The notes: generated from the letters alone by a model not told the origin. Counted from the stretch's first letter, positions 1-5,954 are shown. The stretch is DNA of 7,964 nt from Alphaproteobacteria bacterium (GCA_017307315.1 JAFKFF010000049.1:1-7964); one strand, 5' to 3'. Numbers and translations: made by a program.

Positions 1-1356
1 GAGAACCGAAGGGCCCTCGGCGGTGAAAACGTCGTTGAGGCAGAAGAATTGGGAAAAGGCGGTGCCGCCCCGGCTGCTGGGGGAAGCCGCATCGTCCTGC
101 ACAACGATGCCGTTGCCGCCGCTGGCCGCGATGGAAAGCTTGCCATCGACGAAGCCGGCGCTGCCGTTCGTGCCCAACGCCGTGTTGAGGGCGGCGGCGA
201 AACTGCCGATGGTGGTGCCGATGGGGGCGGGAACGCCATCGACCGACAAGCTGCCGGCGCCGAAATCCACATCGATGCGCGAGACCAGCTTGCCGCTGGC
301 ATCAGCGACGGCAATCGTGGTTTTGCCGGTGAAATTGAGCGCGTCGCCCGAAAGCAGGCCGGTGTCGCGCCCGGTCAGGCTGGCGGGCGGCGGATAGGCG
401 GCATTGGCGTTGGCCTGGGCGTTGAAGGCCTGGGCCACATTCTGCGCGAAATTGCCCAGCCCTTCGGCGAGGTCGCCCAAGGTCTGGTCGCGCATGTCGA
501 TCATGCCCTTGAGGGAGCCGCCCGACAGATGCGGATCCAGCGCGCCGGCCTGGCCGATCATCTGGCCGCTCTGCGGATTGAAGTCCTGGATCTGGATATT
601 GCCGTAGGTGCCGTTCTGCACGCCGCCGGCATAGCTGAGGACGGCATAGGTGTTGGAGACCAGGTTGATGCCGTCGGTGGTGGTGACGTTGAGGCCGCCA
701 TCGGGCTGAGCGTTGACGCGAATGCCGATCGCCTGGCTGAGCGTGTTCAACGCATTGTCGCGCTGGTCCTCCAATGCCGAAGCGGTATCGCCCATCGCGG
801 TGGCGGTCTTGATCTGCTGGTTCAATGTCCAGACCTGCTGGATCAGGGCATTGGTGGAAGAGATCGAATTGACCACCTGATTGTCGACCTGGCTCTGCAG
901 GGACGAGATGGTGGACGAAGCGTTGGAAATGTCGCCGGCCAGGCCCCGCAAGGCATTGAGCGCCGCCGAAGCGCTGGAAGACGAGGACGGAGATTGCGAC
1001 GCCACGCCGAAGGCTGCTGCCAGGTTGGTGAGGCCGGTGGCGAGGGACTGGTTGTCGCCCGGACTTCCCAGAAGTCCGTTCAACTGCGTGAAGAAACTGG
1101 CGGCGGTGTCGTACTGGGAAGCGGCGCCCCCGGCGGCAAGCTGTTCCTGGCGCAAGAAGGAGTCGATGACGCGCTGGATGCTGCCCATGTCGACGCCCAT
1201 CAACTGGCCGCCCACCGCCAAGGTCTGCTCGTTCACCACCCGGCGCGCATAGCCCGGCGTGTTGATGTTGGCGATGTTGTTGGAGACGACGCCCAAGGCG
1301 GCGCTGCTGGTCTTCAGCGCGCTCAAGGCGGTTGCGGCAATTCCGTTCAGGCTCAC
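1..1356 (-). CDS. flgK: Flagellar hook-associated protein 1 FlgK (partial, C-terminus off the left edge)
   Basis: FlgK is the first of the two junction proteins between hook and filament; it is exported by the flagellar type III apparatus and assembles on the finished hook. The reverse strand reads open for 452 codons from a GTG start at 1356-1354 to the window edge. The N-terminus MSLNGIAATALSALKTSSAA followed by VVSNNIANINTPGYARR (about residues 25-41) is the flagellar rod/hook N-terminal domain. The motifs LEDQRDNAL (about 194-202) and GSLKGMIDMRD (about 288-298) are typical of FlgK rather than FlgE or FlgG. The missing part would include the C-terminal D0 helix; flgL usually follows. The GTG start is chosen because MSLNGI is the family N-terminus and no in-frame ATG lies just upstream. 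No clear Shine-Dalgarno precedes it. A near-perfect sigma-54 promoter lies about 40 bases upstream. One small oddity is FFCLNDVF near the end of the visible part, where Gly is common in place of Cys. Confidence 0.96.
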   Translation of the reverse strand, partial: MSLNGIAATALSALKTSSAALGVVSNNIANINTPGYARRVVNEQTLAVGGQLMGVDMGSIQRVIDSFLRQEQLAAGGAASQYDTAASFFTQLNGLLGSPGDNQSLATGLTNLAAAFGVASQSPSSSSSASAALNALRGLAGDISNASSTISSLQSQVDNQVVNSISSTNALIQQVWTLNQQIKTATAMGDTASALEDQRDNALNTLSQAIGIRVNAQPDGGLNVTTTDGINLVSNTYAVLSYAGGVQNGTYGNIQIQDFNPQSGQMIGQAGALDPHLSGGSLKGMIDMRDQTLGDLAEGLGNFAQNVAQAFNAQANANAAYPPPASLTGRDTGLLSGDALNFTGKTTIAVADASGKLVSRIDVDFGAGSLSVDGVPAPIGTTIGSFAAALNTALGTNGSAGFVDGKLSIAASGGNGIVVQDDAASPSSRGGTAFSQFFCLNDVFTAEGPSVL

Positions 1357-1396
1357 GCGCCGAAATCCAGAAGCTTTGGTTCCGGCAGACGATGTC

Positions 1397-1411
1397 GCAA
1401 GCCCCGTGCCA
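1397..1411 (-). promoter_or_regulatory. Sigma-54 (RpoN) promoter for flgK
   Basis: Read on the minus strand from 1411 down to 1397 the sequence is TGGCACGGGGCTTGC. This matches the sigma-54 consensus TGGCACG-N4-TTGC at every fixed position, with the required GG and GC separated by ten bases. The predicted transcription start is near 1385, giving a leader of about 29 bases before the GTG of flgK. In Caulobacter the corresponding hook-junction promoter is RpoN-dependent, which fits. Confidence 0.9.
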
Positions 1412-1417
1412 GCCGGG

Positions 1418-1450
1418 ATTTGAATTTTTCCCTGCAAATAAAGGCTTTTT
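1418..1450. promoter_or_regulatory. AT-rich tract between flgK promoter and enhancer-like dyads (possible IHF bend region)
   Basis: 24 of 33 bases are A or T, in a window that is otherwise strongly GC-rich. It lies between the -24 element of the flgK promoter and the inverted repeats at 1476-1509, where IHF commonly bends DNA at RpoN promoters. I found only partial matches to the IHF consensus on either strand, for example AGTCAA on the minus strand near 1449-1454, so the IHF role is inference. Confidence 0.4.
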
Positions 1451-1475
1451 GACTGCCCGGCGCCTTGCATCCGGG

Positions 1476-1490
1476 CGGCAGAGTTTGCCG
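1476..1490. promoter_or_regulatory. ftr-like inverted repeat A (candidate FlbD enhancer site)
   Basis: CGGCA-GAGTT-TGCCG is a perfect inverted repeat with 5-base arms and a 5-base spacer. It lies about 65 bases upstream of the flgK -24 element and about 85 bases upstream of the main fliK promoter, a normal distance for an enhancer of sigma-54 transcription. In Caulobacter, ftr elements bound by the NtrC-type activator FlbD sit at comparable places between the divergent hook operons. The site identity is inferred from symmetry and context. Confidence 0.6.
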
Positions 1491-1494
1491 GGCT

Positions 1495-1509
1495 GGGCAT
1501 GAACTGCCC
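1495..1509. promoter_or_regulatory. ftr-like inverted repeat B (candidate FlbD enhancer site)
   Basis: GGGCA-TGAAC-TGCCC is a second perfect inverted repeat with the same 5-5-5 geometry and the same GGCA/TGCC core as the dyad at 1476-1490. The two centres are 19 bases apart, close to two helical turns, so dimers bound at both would lie on about the same DNA face. This is the pattern expected for cooperative binding of an RpoN activator. Confidence 0.58.
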
Positions 1510-1536
1510 TGTCCTTTGTGTTGGCGCCGATATCCG

Positions 1537-1551
1537 GGGCACGAAAAAAGC
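1537..1551 (+). promoter_or_regulatory. Weaker sigma-54-like promoter candidate upstream of fliK
   Basis: GGGCACGAAAAAAGC keeps the GG-N10-GC spacing and has a good -24 half (GGGCACG against TGGCACG), but its -12 half reads AAGC instead of TTGC. It would start transcription near 1563. It may be an accessory promoter or chance; the site at 1575-1590 is better. Confidence 0.3.
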
Positions 1552-1574
1552 CCACGGAATCGGCGGAAAAATTC

Positions 1575-1590
1575 TGGTCCGGCCCTTGCT
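1575..1590 (+). promoter_or_regulatory. Sigma-54 (RpoN) promoter for fliK-flgD-flgE
   Basis: TGGTCCGGCCCTTGCT has a perfect -12 half (TTGC followed by T), the GG of the -24 element, CG at the end of the -24 half, and exact ten-base spacing between GG and GC. The predicted start is near 1601, upstream of the fliK start codons at 1619, 1652 and 1670. It lies inside the longest possible fliK reading frame (ATG at 1499), which argues against that start. Confidence 0.75.
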
Positions 1591-1669
1591 TCATCTCTCG
1601 CGAAGCAACGGCCGCGGCATGTGCCCGGCCATCGCAGCATTTGGAATTTTCGTGGCGCCTTCCGCAGAC

Positions 1670-3301
1670 ATGATCGCCGTTTCCGCCAGCGCCGCGAAGT
1701 CCGCGAGCCGGCCGAACGCGCCCGCGAAGGCGAACGAGCATTCCACCTTCTCCGATCTCCTCGCCGCGACCAATTCCGCCGAGCCGCAAAAGAAGCAAAG
1801 CCCCGGCGATCGCGGCGCGCCGGCCAATGAAGAGCGCGCGATCCCGCCGCACGATGCGAAGCAGGCTGCCAAAGGCGAAGCCGGACACAAGACCGCCGGC
1901 AAAAAAGAGAACGGCAAAGAGAAGAAGGCGGAGACGGACGACAAGGGCGGCGATCCGCCGGAACCGGCCGCGCACGCTTCCAGCGAGACCCCCGCAACCG
2001 GCCCGATGGTGACGCAGCCCGCCCCGGCTGCGACCGTTGCACCGCAAAGCGCCCCGCCATCGCCGGCGGATGGCGCGGTGGCCAGGCCCGCATCCGATCC
2101 GATCGCAATCGGTGAAACACAATTCTCGTGCGCCGACACGACGGCCTCGGCAGCGCCTCGCCCATCCGGCGCGCCGCCCGCTGCCGCGCAAGCGCCTTCT
2201 TCCACACCGGTCGCCGCGGCCATGCCGCGCGCATCCGAAGAGACGACGCTGCCGCAAGCCGATGCGCCCGACAACGCGAAGGCATCGGCCGGCGAACCGA
2301 AGCCGGCCCACGCAGCCATGATGGCCGCCGGCCTCGGCGTGACGCAGCACGCGGTTCCGGCAACACCTGCCGCCGCCCCCCGGACAGAACCGGCCACCGC
2401 GAAAGCGGCGGACACCGCGCCCATCGCGCAGGTGGCGAAAGACACGTCCGACACGCTGTCGACGGCGGTGAAAACCGCGGCCGCCGGAATGCAGCCGGTG
2501 CCGGACGCGCCCAAGCCGGACGCCGGCAGCGCGCCACCGGCGAAAAAGACCGCCCTCCCATCCCAGGCGCCCGTCGCAACGGGCGCACTGGCCGCCGCCG
2601 CGCCGGAGATCAAGGCCGAGGTCAGGGATTCCGCAGCGCCGCAGCCTGCGGTGGACAAAGCATCCGACAACGCCAAGCCCGTGCATGCCGCCACGCCGGA
2701 CAAGATCGCGCAGCAACCGGAACCGCAAACCCCACCGCCGCCGCCCGCCGCGCCCGCGCAGCCGCCGGTCGTCCCGGCGCAAAATCTGCTGGCGAACGGT
2801 CTTGGCTCCATTCCTACGCCCAGTGCCCCCATTGCCGCGCCGGCCGCGACGCTTCACATCGCAACCGCGCATGACGACGCTGCGCCGGACCTGGATGGCC
2901 TGGCCGTCAGCGTGGCGGCGCGCGCCTTGAGCGGCATCAAGCAATTCGAAATCCGTCTCGATCCGCCGGAACTCGGCCGCGTCGATGTCCGCCTTTCCAT
3001 CGACGCCAGCGGCAAGACCCAGGCGCATATGACCGCCGACCAGCCGCAGACCCTGACTCTTCTGCAGAAGGATGCGCCGACCCTGACTCAGGCGCTGCGC
3101 GATGCGGGCCTGGATGTCTCGCAAGGCGGGCTCAATTTCTCGCTGCGCGGCCAGGACCGGCAGGGGAACGATGGCAACCAGGGCGCGCCCGGCCGGCGCA
3201 CCAATCTTTCCGTCAGCCGCGTCATCGGCGCGGCGCAGAGCGTGGCGGCAATCTCCGCCGGCGGCGCGGCCGCCGACGCGCGCCTCGATATTCACGTTTA
3301 A
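1670..3301 (+). CDS. fliK: Flagellar hook-length control protein FliK
   Basis: FliK is the secreted ruler that measures the hook and switches the export apparatus from hook to filament substrates. The protein as called is 543 residues. The N-terminus contains FSDLLA, a common FliK feature. Residues about 30-400 are low-complexity, rich in Ala, Pro, Lys, Asp and Glu, as expected of the extended ruler. The C-terminal Flg_hook domain (about 410-500) is clear, with LDPPELGRVDVRL from residue 430 and then AHMTADQPQTLTLLQKD. It is this C-terminal domain that acts on the export gate protein FlhB. Start choice is uncertain. ATG 1670 gives a typical N-terminus; GTG 1652 has GGA six bases upstream; ATG 1619 is also downstream of the promoter at 1575-1590; ATG 1499 lies upstream of that promoter and is unlikely. 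flgD follows after 12 bases. Confidence 0.9.
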   Translation: MIAVSASAAKSASRPNAPAKANEHSTFSDLLAATNSAEPQKKQSPGDRGAPANEERAIPPHDAKQAAKGEAGHKTAGKKENGKEKKAETDDKGGDPPEPAAHASSETPATGPMVTQPAPAATVAPQSAPPSPADGAVARPASDPIAIGETQFSCADTTASAAPRPSGAPPAAAQAPSSTPVAAAMPRASEETTLPQADAPDNAKASAGEPKPAHAAMMAAGLGVTQHAVPATPAAAPRTEPATAKAADTAPIAQVAKDTSDTLSTAVKTAAAGMQPVPDAPKPDAGSAPPAKKTALPSQAPVATGALAAAAPEIKAEVRDSAAPQPAVDKASDNAKPVHAATPDKIAQQPEPQTPPPPPAAPAQPPVVPAQNLLANGLGSIPTPSAPIAAPAATLHIATAHDDAAPDLDGLAVSVAARALSGIKQFEIRLDPPELGRVDVRLSIDASGKTQAHMTADQPQTLTLLQKDAPTLTQALRDAGLDVSQGGLNFSLRGQDRQGNDGNQGAPGRRTNLSVSRVIGAAQSVAAISAGGAAADARLDIHV

Positions 3302-3306
3302 GGAAG
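3301..3306 (+). promoter_or_regulatory. Ribosome binding site of flgD
   Basis: AGGAAG overlaps the last base of the fliK TAA stop and lies seven bases before the flgD ATG at 3314. It decides that start over the out-of-frame ATG at 3309. The tight packing suggests fliK and flgD are co-transcribed and may be translationally coupled. Confidence 0.75.
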
Positions 3307-3313
3307 CGATGTC

Positions 3314-3988
3314 ATGACAAGCCCCGTCGGCAGCTCCACGCAAAATCCCGCCGCCACCGGATCATCCAGCTCCGATGCCATGCAGCAGCTGTCGGGCAAC
3401 TTCGACACCTTCCTGCAGCTTCTGACCAGCCAGCTGAAGAACCAGGATCCCACCAGCCCGATGGACTCCAACGCCTTCACCCAGCAGCTGGTGATGTACA
3501 GCCAGGTCGAGCAGCAGATCGCCACCAACACCAATCTCAAGACCCTGATCGGCCAGGGCACCACGCAGATCGGCTCCTACGCCACCGCCTATCTGGGCAA
3601 GGCGGTGTCGATCACCAACGGCAACGCCGCGCTGAGCAACGGCGCCGCCAACTGGACCTACAGCCTGGAAACCACGGCCAACGCGACCGCGCTCACCATC
3701 ACCAATGCGAGCGGGCGCATCGTCTTCACCGGCAACGGCGAAACCGGATCGGGCAATCACCAATTCAGCTGGAATGGCAAGGACAATAACGGCAACCAGC
3801 TTCCCGACGGCACTTACACCTTGACCGTCGGCGCCAAGGCCTTGGACGGCGCAAGCGTCACGACCGAGGTCGCCAGCGCCGGCGTCGTCAGCGAGATCGA
3901 CATGACCTCCGGCACCCCGCAGCTGATGATCGGCGGCATGAAAATCGGCATCGGCGACATCGCCAATGTCGCGAACGTCACGAATTGA
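3314..3988 (+). CDS. flgD: Basal-body rod modification / hook cap protein FlgD
   Basis: FlgD forms the temporary cap that guides FlgE polymerisation during hook growth and is discarded when FlgK arrives. The 224-residue product has the standard length. Residues about 29-80 carry the family signature FDTFLQLLTSQLKNQDP, then PMDSNAFTQQLVMYSQVEQQ. A central beta-rich stretch includes FSWNGKDNNGNQLPDGTYTL (residues 151-170), typical of the FlgD Ig-like/FnIII domain, and the tail is again beta-rich. A good ribosome site overlaps the fliK stop codon. It lies between the ruler (fliK) and the hook protein (flgE), in keeping with joint expression. Nothing appears truncated or unusual. Confidence 0.97.
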   Translation: MTSPVGSSTQNPAATGSSSSDAMQQLSGNFDTFLQLLTSQLKNQDPTSPMDSNAFTQQLVMYSQVEQQIATNTNLKTLIGQGTTQIGSYATAYLGKAVSITNGNAALSNGAANWTYSLETTANATALTITNASGRIVFTGNGETGSGNHQFSWNGKDNNGNQLPDGTYTLTVGAKALDGASVTTEVASAGVVSEIDMTSGTPQLMIGGMKIGIGDIANVANVTN

Positions 3989-4073
3989 TTTGTAACTCAC
4001 AGGACGCCCGGAAGCGGCGCCTCAATCGCACAAGACAGCGGACGAAGTCCAAAGCGGTGCAAGGAAGCAGAAA

Positions 4074-5384
4074 ATGAGTCTCTATGGAGCATTGACCATC
4101 GGCGTCGCCGGCCTCAGCGCGAACAGCGCGGCGCTGAGCGCGACCTCGTCCAACATCGCCAACGTCAACACCGTCGGCTACAAGCAGGCGACCGCCGCCT
4201 TCCACACCTTCCTCAATGCCGAGAACGGCGTGGGCAGCAATGCCTCCGCCGGCGTCGCGGTGTCCATCGGCCAGGACATCACCACGCAAGGGTTGCCCAC
4301 CACCACTTCGTCCAACACCGACCTGTCGATTTCGGGCAACGGCTTCTTCGTCGTCGCGCCCAATCCGGACGGCACGGGCGCGCGCGCCTATACCCGCGCC
4401 GGCAGCTTCACCCCGGACGTCAACGGCAACCTGGTCAACACCGCGGGCTTCTATCTGATGGGCTACAAGCTGGATTCCGCCGGCAATGTGCCGACCGACG
4501 CCAGCGCGCTCAGCCTGGTCAACACTTCCACCATCTCCGGCGCGGCCCAGGCCACCAGCAAACTGACCATCCAGGCCAATTTGTCGTCGGGATCGACGGT
4601 GGCTTCGTCCTACACCGCCGGCCAGATGACGTCGGGCGCGGTGGCGCCGGACTTCACCCGCACCATCAATGTCTATGACAGCCAGGGCGGCAGCCAGCCG
4701 ATTACCTTCTCCTTCATCAAGACCGGCGCCAATGCCTGGGCCTATGAAGCCAGCTATGCCGGCGATCCGGCCAACCTGACCGCGACCGGCCCGATCTCCA
4801 CCGGCACGGTGTCGTTCAATTCCGACGGCACCCTGGCCAACGTGAACGGCGCCACGCCCGCCTCGGGCAATGTCAACCTGACCATTCCGTGGAAGCTCTC
4901 GAGTTCGGGCCTCGACCCGCAGACGGTTTCGCTCAGCTTGGGCAGCGTGGGCGGCAGCAACGGCCTCACCCAGGCCAACGCGCCGTCGGTGCTGAACGGA
5001 AGCTATATCGACGGCACGCCCTATGGCAGCGTCACCGGCGTCACCGTCGACAAGGACGGCACCGTCACGGCGCAATTCTCCAACGGCCTGTCGCAGGACG
5101 TCTACAAGATCCCGCTGGCCACCTTCACCAATCCGAACGGCCTCGGCCAGATGTCGGGCAATGCCTATGCCGTCACCAAGGCCAGCGGCGCGGCCAACAT
5201 CAACCTCGCCAACTCGGGCACCGCCGGCACCATCCAGTCCAAATCGCTGGAAGCTTCGACGGTCGATCTGGCGGCGGAATTCACCAACCTGATCACGACT
5301 CAGCGCGCCTATTCGGCCTCGGCGCGCATCATCACCACCGCCGATCAGATGCTGCAGGAGCTGGAGCGTCTTCCGACCAATTAA
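4074..5384 (+). CDS. flgE: Flagellar hook protein FlgE
   Basis: FlgE is the structural subunit of the hook, the flexible joint between rod and filament. The product is 436 residues, near the Salmonella size and, from memory, clearly shorter than Caulobacter FlgE, so the outer domains are probably smaller. The N-terminal D0/D1 region shows MSLYGALTIGVAGLSANSAA and NIANVNTVGYK (27-37). The C-terminal region from residue 392 reads LEASTVDLAAEFTNLITTQR, followed by an amphipathic helix to ELERLPTN. These termini form the coiled core of the hook. The middle is Ser/Thr/Gly/Asn-rich, as in surface domains. AAGGAAG at 4061-4067 lies seven bases before the ATG. The 85-base gap after flgD holds no convincing promoter, only a minor GGAC/GTCC hairpin at 4040-4050, so read-through from the fliK promoter is likely. 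Confidence 0.97.
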   Translation: MSLYGALTIGVAGLSANSAALSATSSNIANVNTVGYKQATAAFHTFLNAENGVGSNASAGVAVSIGQDITTQGLPTTTSSNTDLSISGNGFFVVAPNPDGTGARAYTRAGSFTPDVNGNLVNTAGFYLMGYKLDSAGNVPTDASALSLVNTSTISGAAQATSKLTIQANLSSGSTVASSYTAGQMTSGAVAPDFTRTINVYDSQGGSQPITFSFIKTGANAWAYEASYAGDPANLTATGPISTGTVSFNSDGTLANVNGATPASGNVNLTIPWKLSSSGLDPQTVSLSLGSVGGSNGLTQANAPSVLNGSYIDGTPYGSVTGVTVDKDGTVTAQFSNGLSQDVYKIPLATFTNPNGLGQMSGNAYAVTKASGAANINLANSGTAGTIQSKSLEASTVDLAAEFTNLITTQRAYSASARIITTADQMLQELERLPTN

Positions 5385-5400
5385 CGATAGCGCGGACTAG

Positions 5401-5432
5401 CGAGAGAAGCCCGTAAATACGGGCTTTTCTCG
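5401..5432 (+). terminator. Rho-independent terminator after flgE
   Basis: A 14-base-pair stem with one G-T wobble surrounds an AAAT loop: left arm CGAGAGAAGCCCGT (5401-5414), right arm ACGGGCTTTTCTCG (5419-5432). The T-run lies within the 3' arm, directly after the GC-rich inner stem, as in many intrinsic terminators. It starts 16 bases after the flgE stop and marks the end of the fliK-flgD-flgE unit. Confidence 0.85.
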
Positions 5433-5450
5433 GGCATTCTAAGCACAGTT

Positions 5451-5467
5451 TTAGAGGTTCATTTACC
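5451..5467 (+). promoter_or_regulatory. CtrA-box-like site upstream of sciP
   Basis: TTAG-N7-TTTACC resembles the CtrA consensus TTAA-N7-TTAAC with one mismatch in each half. The right half extends to TTTACCAC, identical to the right half of the stronger box before fliF (5881-5897). An A/T block at 5481-5490 lies 14 bases downstream and could serve as a weak -10 region. sciP is a CtrA target in Caulobacter, which supports the reading. Confidence 0.45.
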
Positions 5468-5477
5468 ACGGCTCTTG

Positions 5478-5493
5478 GCCTTTTTTTAAAGGC
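5478..5493. other. T-tract hairpin in the sciP upstream region
   Basis: GCCTTT (5478-5483) and AAAGGC (5488-5493) form a 6-base-pair inverted repeat around TTTT, in AT-rich DNA embedded in GC-rich surroundings. It may be part of the sciP core promoter or, if transcribed, a leader hairpin. The remainder of the 5433-5535 gap shows no gene. Confidence 0.3.
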
Positions 5494-5535
5494 GCCGGCG
5501 CTAATTTTGCCCCGTCGTGGTTTGGGAGTAGCGTG

Positions 5536-5811
5536 ATGATGGAAGAGCGCAAAGGACGTGTGAGCTATGTCATCGGCCCCGATGGGTCGCCGTTGACGCT
5601 CGCCGATCTTCCGCCCCCCTCGACGCGGCGCTGGGTGATCCGCCGCAAGGCCGAGGTCGTCGCCGCGGTGCGCGGCGGCTTGCTGAGCCTGGACGAAGCC
5701 TGCCGCCGCTATACGCTGACGGTGGAGGAATTCCTCGCCTGGCAGCATGCCATCGACCGTTTCGGCCTGGCGGGCCTGCGCGCCACCAGGGTGCAGCAGT
5801 ATCGAAATTGA
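5536..5811 (+). CDS. sciP: SciP, DUF1153-family inhibitor of CtrA-dependent transcription
   Basis: In Caulobacter, SciP is a small DNA-binding protein that accumulates in G1/swarmer cells and blocks CtrA-activated promoters, including flagellar and ctrA promoters. The 91-residue product matches the family in length and sequence: ADLPPP (23-28), the highly conserved helix-turn-helix core RRWVIRRKAEVVAAVRGGLL (31-50), then SLDEACRRY, LTVEEFLAWQ and GLRATR near the end. It lacks a membrane segment or signal peptide. Three consecutive start codons occur (GTG 5533, ATG 5536, ATG 5539). GGGAG at 5524-5528 is 4, 7 and 10 bases from them, so 5536 is the best-spaced choice; 5533 would add one residue. 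The gene is flanked by a terminator on the left and a hairpin on the right, so it appears monocistronic. Its position beside flgE and just upstream of fliF is like that in Caulobacter. Confidence 0.93.
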   Translation: MMEERKGRVSYVIGPDGSPLTLADLPPPSTRRWVIRRKAEVVAAVRGGLLSLDEACRRYTLTVEEFLAWQHAIDRFGLAGLRATRVQQYRN

Positions 5812-5854
5812 CGACAGTGGCGGACCGGCGGAGTTCTTAAAAAAAGCTTTCCGG

Positions 5855-5876
5855 CGCGCGGAAAAGCCGCGCGTTT
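5855..5876 (+). terminator. GC-rich hairpin with short T-run after sciP
   Basis: CGCGCGG (5855-5861) and CCGCGCG (5867-5873) form a perfect 7-base-pair stem with an AAAAG loop, followed by TTTA. A run of seven A lies just before (5839-5845). The short T-run makes it a modest intrinsic terminator, located 43 bases after the sciP stop and upstream of the fliF control elements. Confidence 0.6.
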
Positions 5877-5880
5877 ATGC

Positions 5881-5897
5881 TTAAGCCAAATTTTACC
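5881..5897 (+). promoter_or_regulatory. CtrA-box-like site of the fliF promoter
   Basis: TTAA-N7-TTTACC differs from the CtrA consensus TTAA-N7-TTAAC at one fixed base. In Caulobacter the fliF operon is a classic CtrA-activated early flagellar operon, and the position here, about 60 bases before the fliF start codon, suits a box near -35. TGCCTAG at 5915-5921 may be a weak -10, giving a start near 5930. Confidence 0.7.
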
Positions 5898-5904
5898 ACA
5901 AGCG

Positions 5905-5918
5905 CGGCAATCTTTGCC
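5905..5918. promoter_or_regulatory. ftr-like inverted repeat C at the fliF promoter
   Basis: CGGCA-ATCTT-TGCC has the same GGCA-N5-TGCC core as the dyads at 1476-1490 and 1495-1509. It begins eight bases after the CtrA-like box and overlaps the likely -10 region, so a bound protein would block rather than help polymerase. FlbD is known to repress fliF in Caulobacter through an ftr site in its promoter, which is the parallel drawn here. Confidence 0.55.
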
Positions 5919-5939
5919 TAGCAGGACGCGTTCCTGGCT

Positions 5940-5945
5940 GGGAGG
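5940..5945 (+). promoter_or_regulatory. Ribosome binding site that decides the fliF start
   Basis: GGGAGG lies only three bases before the in-frame TTG at 5949 but nine bases before the in-frame GTG at 5955. The spacing favours GTG 5955. Confidence 0.7.
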
Positions 5946-5954
5946 ATTTTGCTC

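Noticed and set aside
49..1452. A 467-codon plus-strand frame opposite flgK.
   Set aside because: The minus strand carries a full FlgK sequence with family motifs; the plus-strand product resembles nothing and is a codon-bias mirror.
2358..2372. A perfect CGGCA-N5-TGCCG dyad inside fliK.
   Set aside because: It matches the ftr-like pattern but lies deep within coding sequence of Ala/Pro codons, with no promoter nearby. I treat it as chance and as a caution on the specificity of the motif.
302..3343. A 1013-codon open frame on the minus strand across flgK and fliK.
   Set aside because: Its product is Arg/Gly-rich with no domain, it runs antisense to fliK and in the wrong frame of flgK, and it crosses the divergent promoter region. 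It is a GC-bias shadow.
4001..4015. GG-N10-GC spacing (AGGACGCCCGGAAGC) between flgD and flgE, considered as a sigma-54 promoter for flgE.
   Set aside because: Beyond the GG and GC there is little match to TGGCACG or TTGC, and such spacing is frequent in GC-rich DNA.
3978..5075. A 365-codon minus-strand frame opposite flgE.
   Set aside because: Same reasoning: FlgE is unmistakable on the plus strand, and the antisense product shows no domain.
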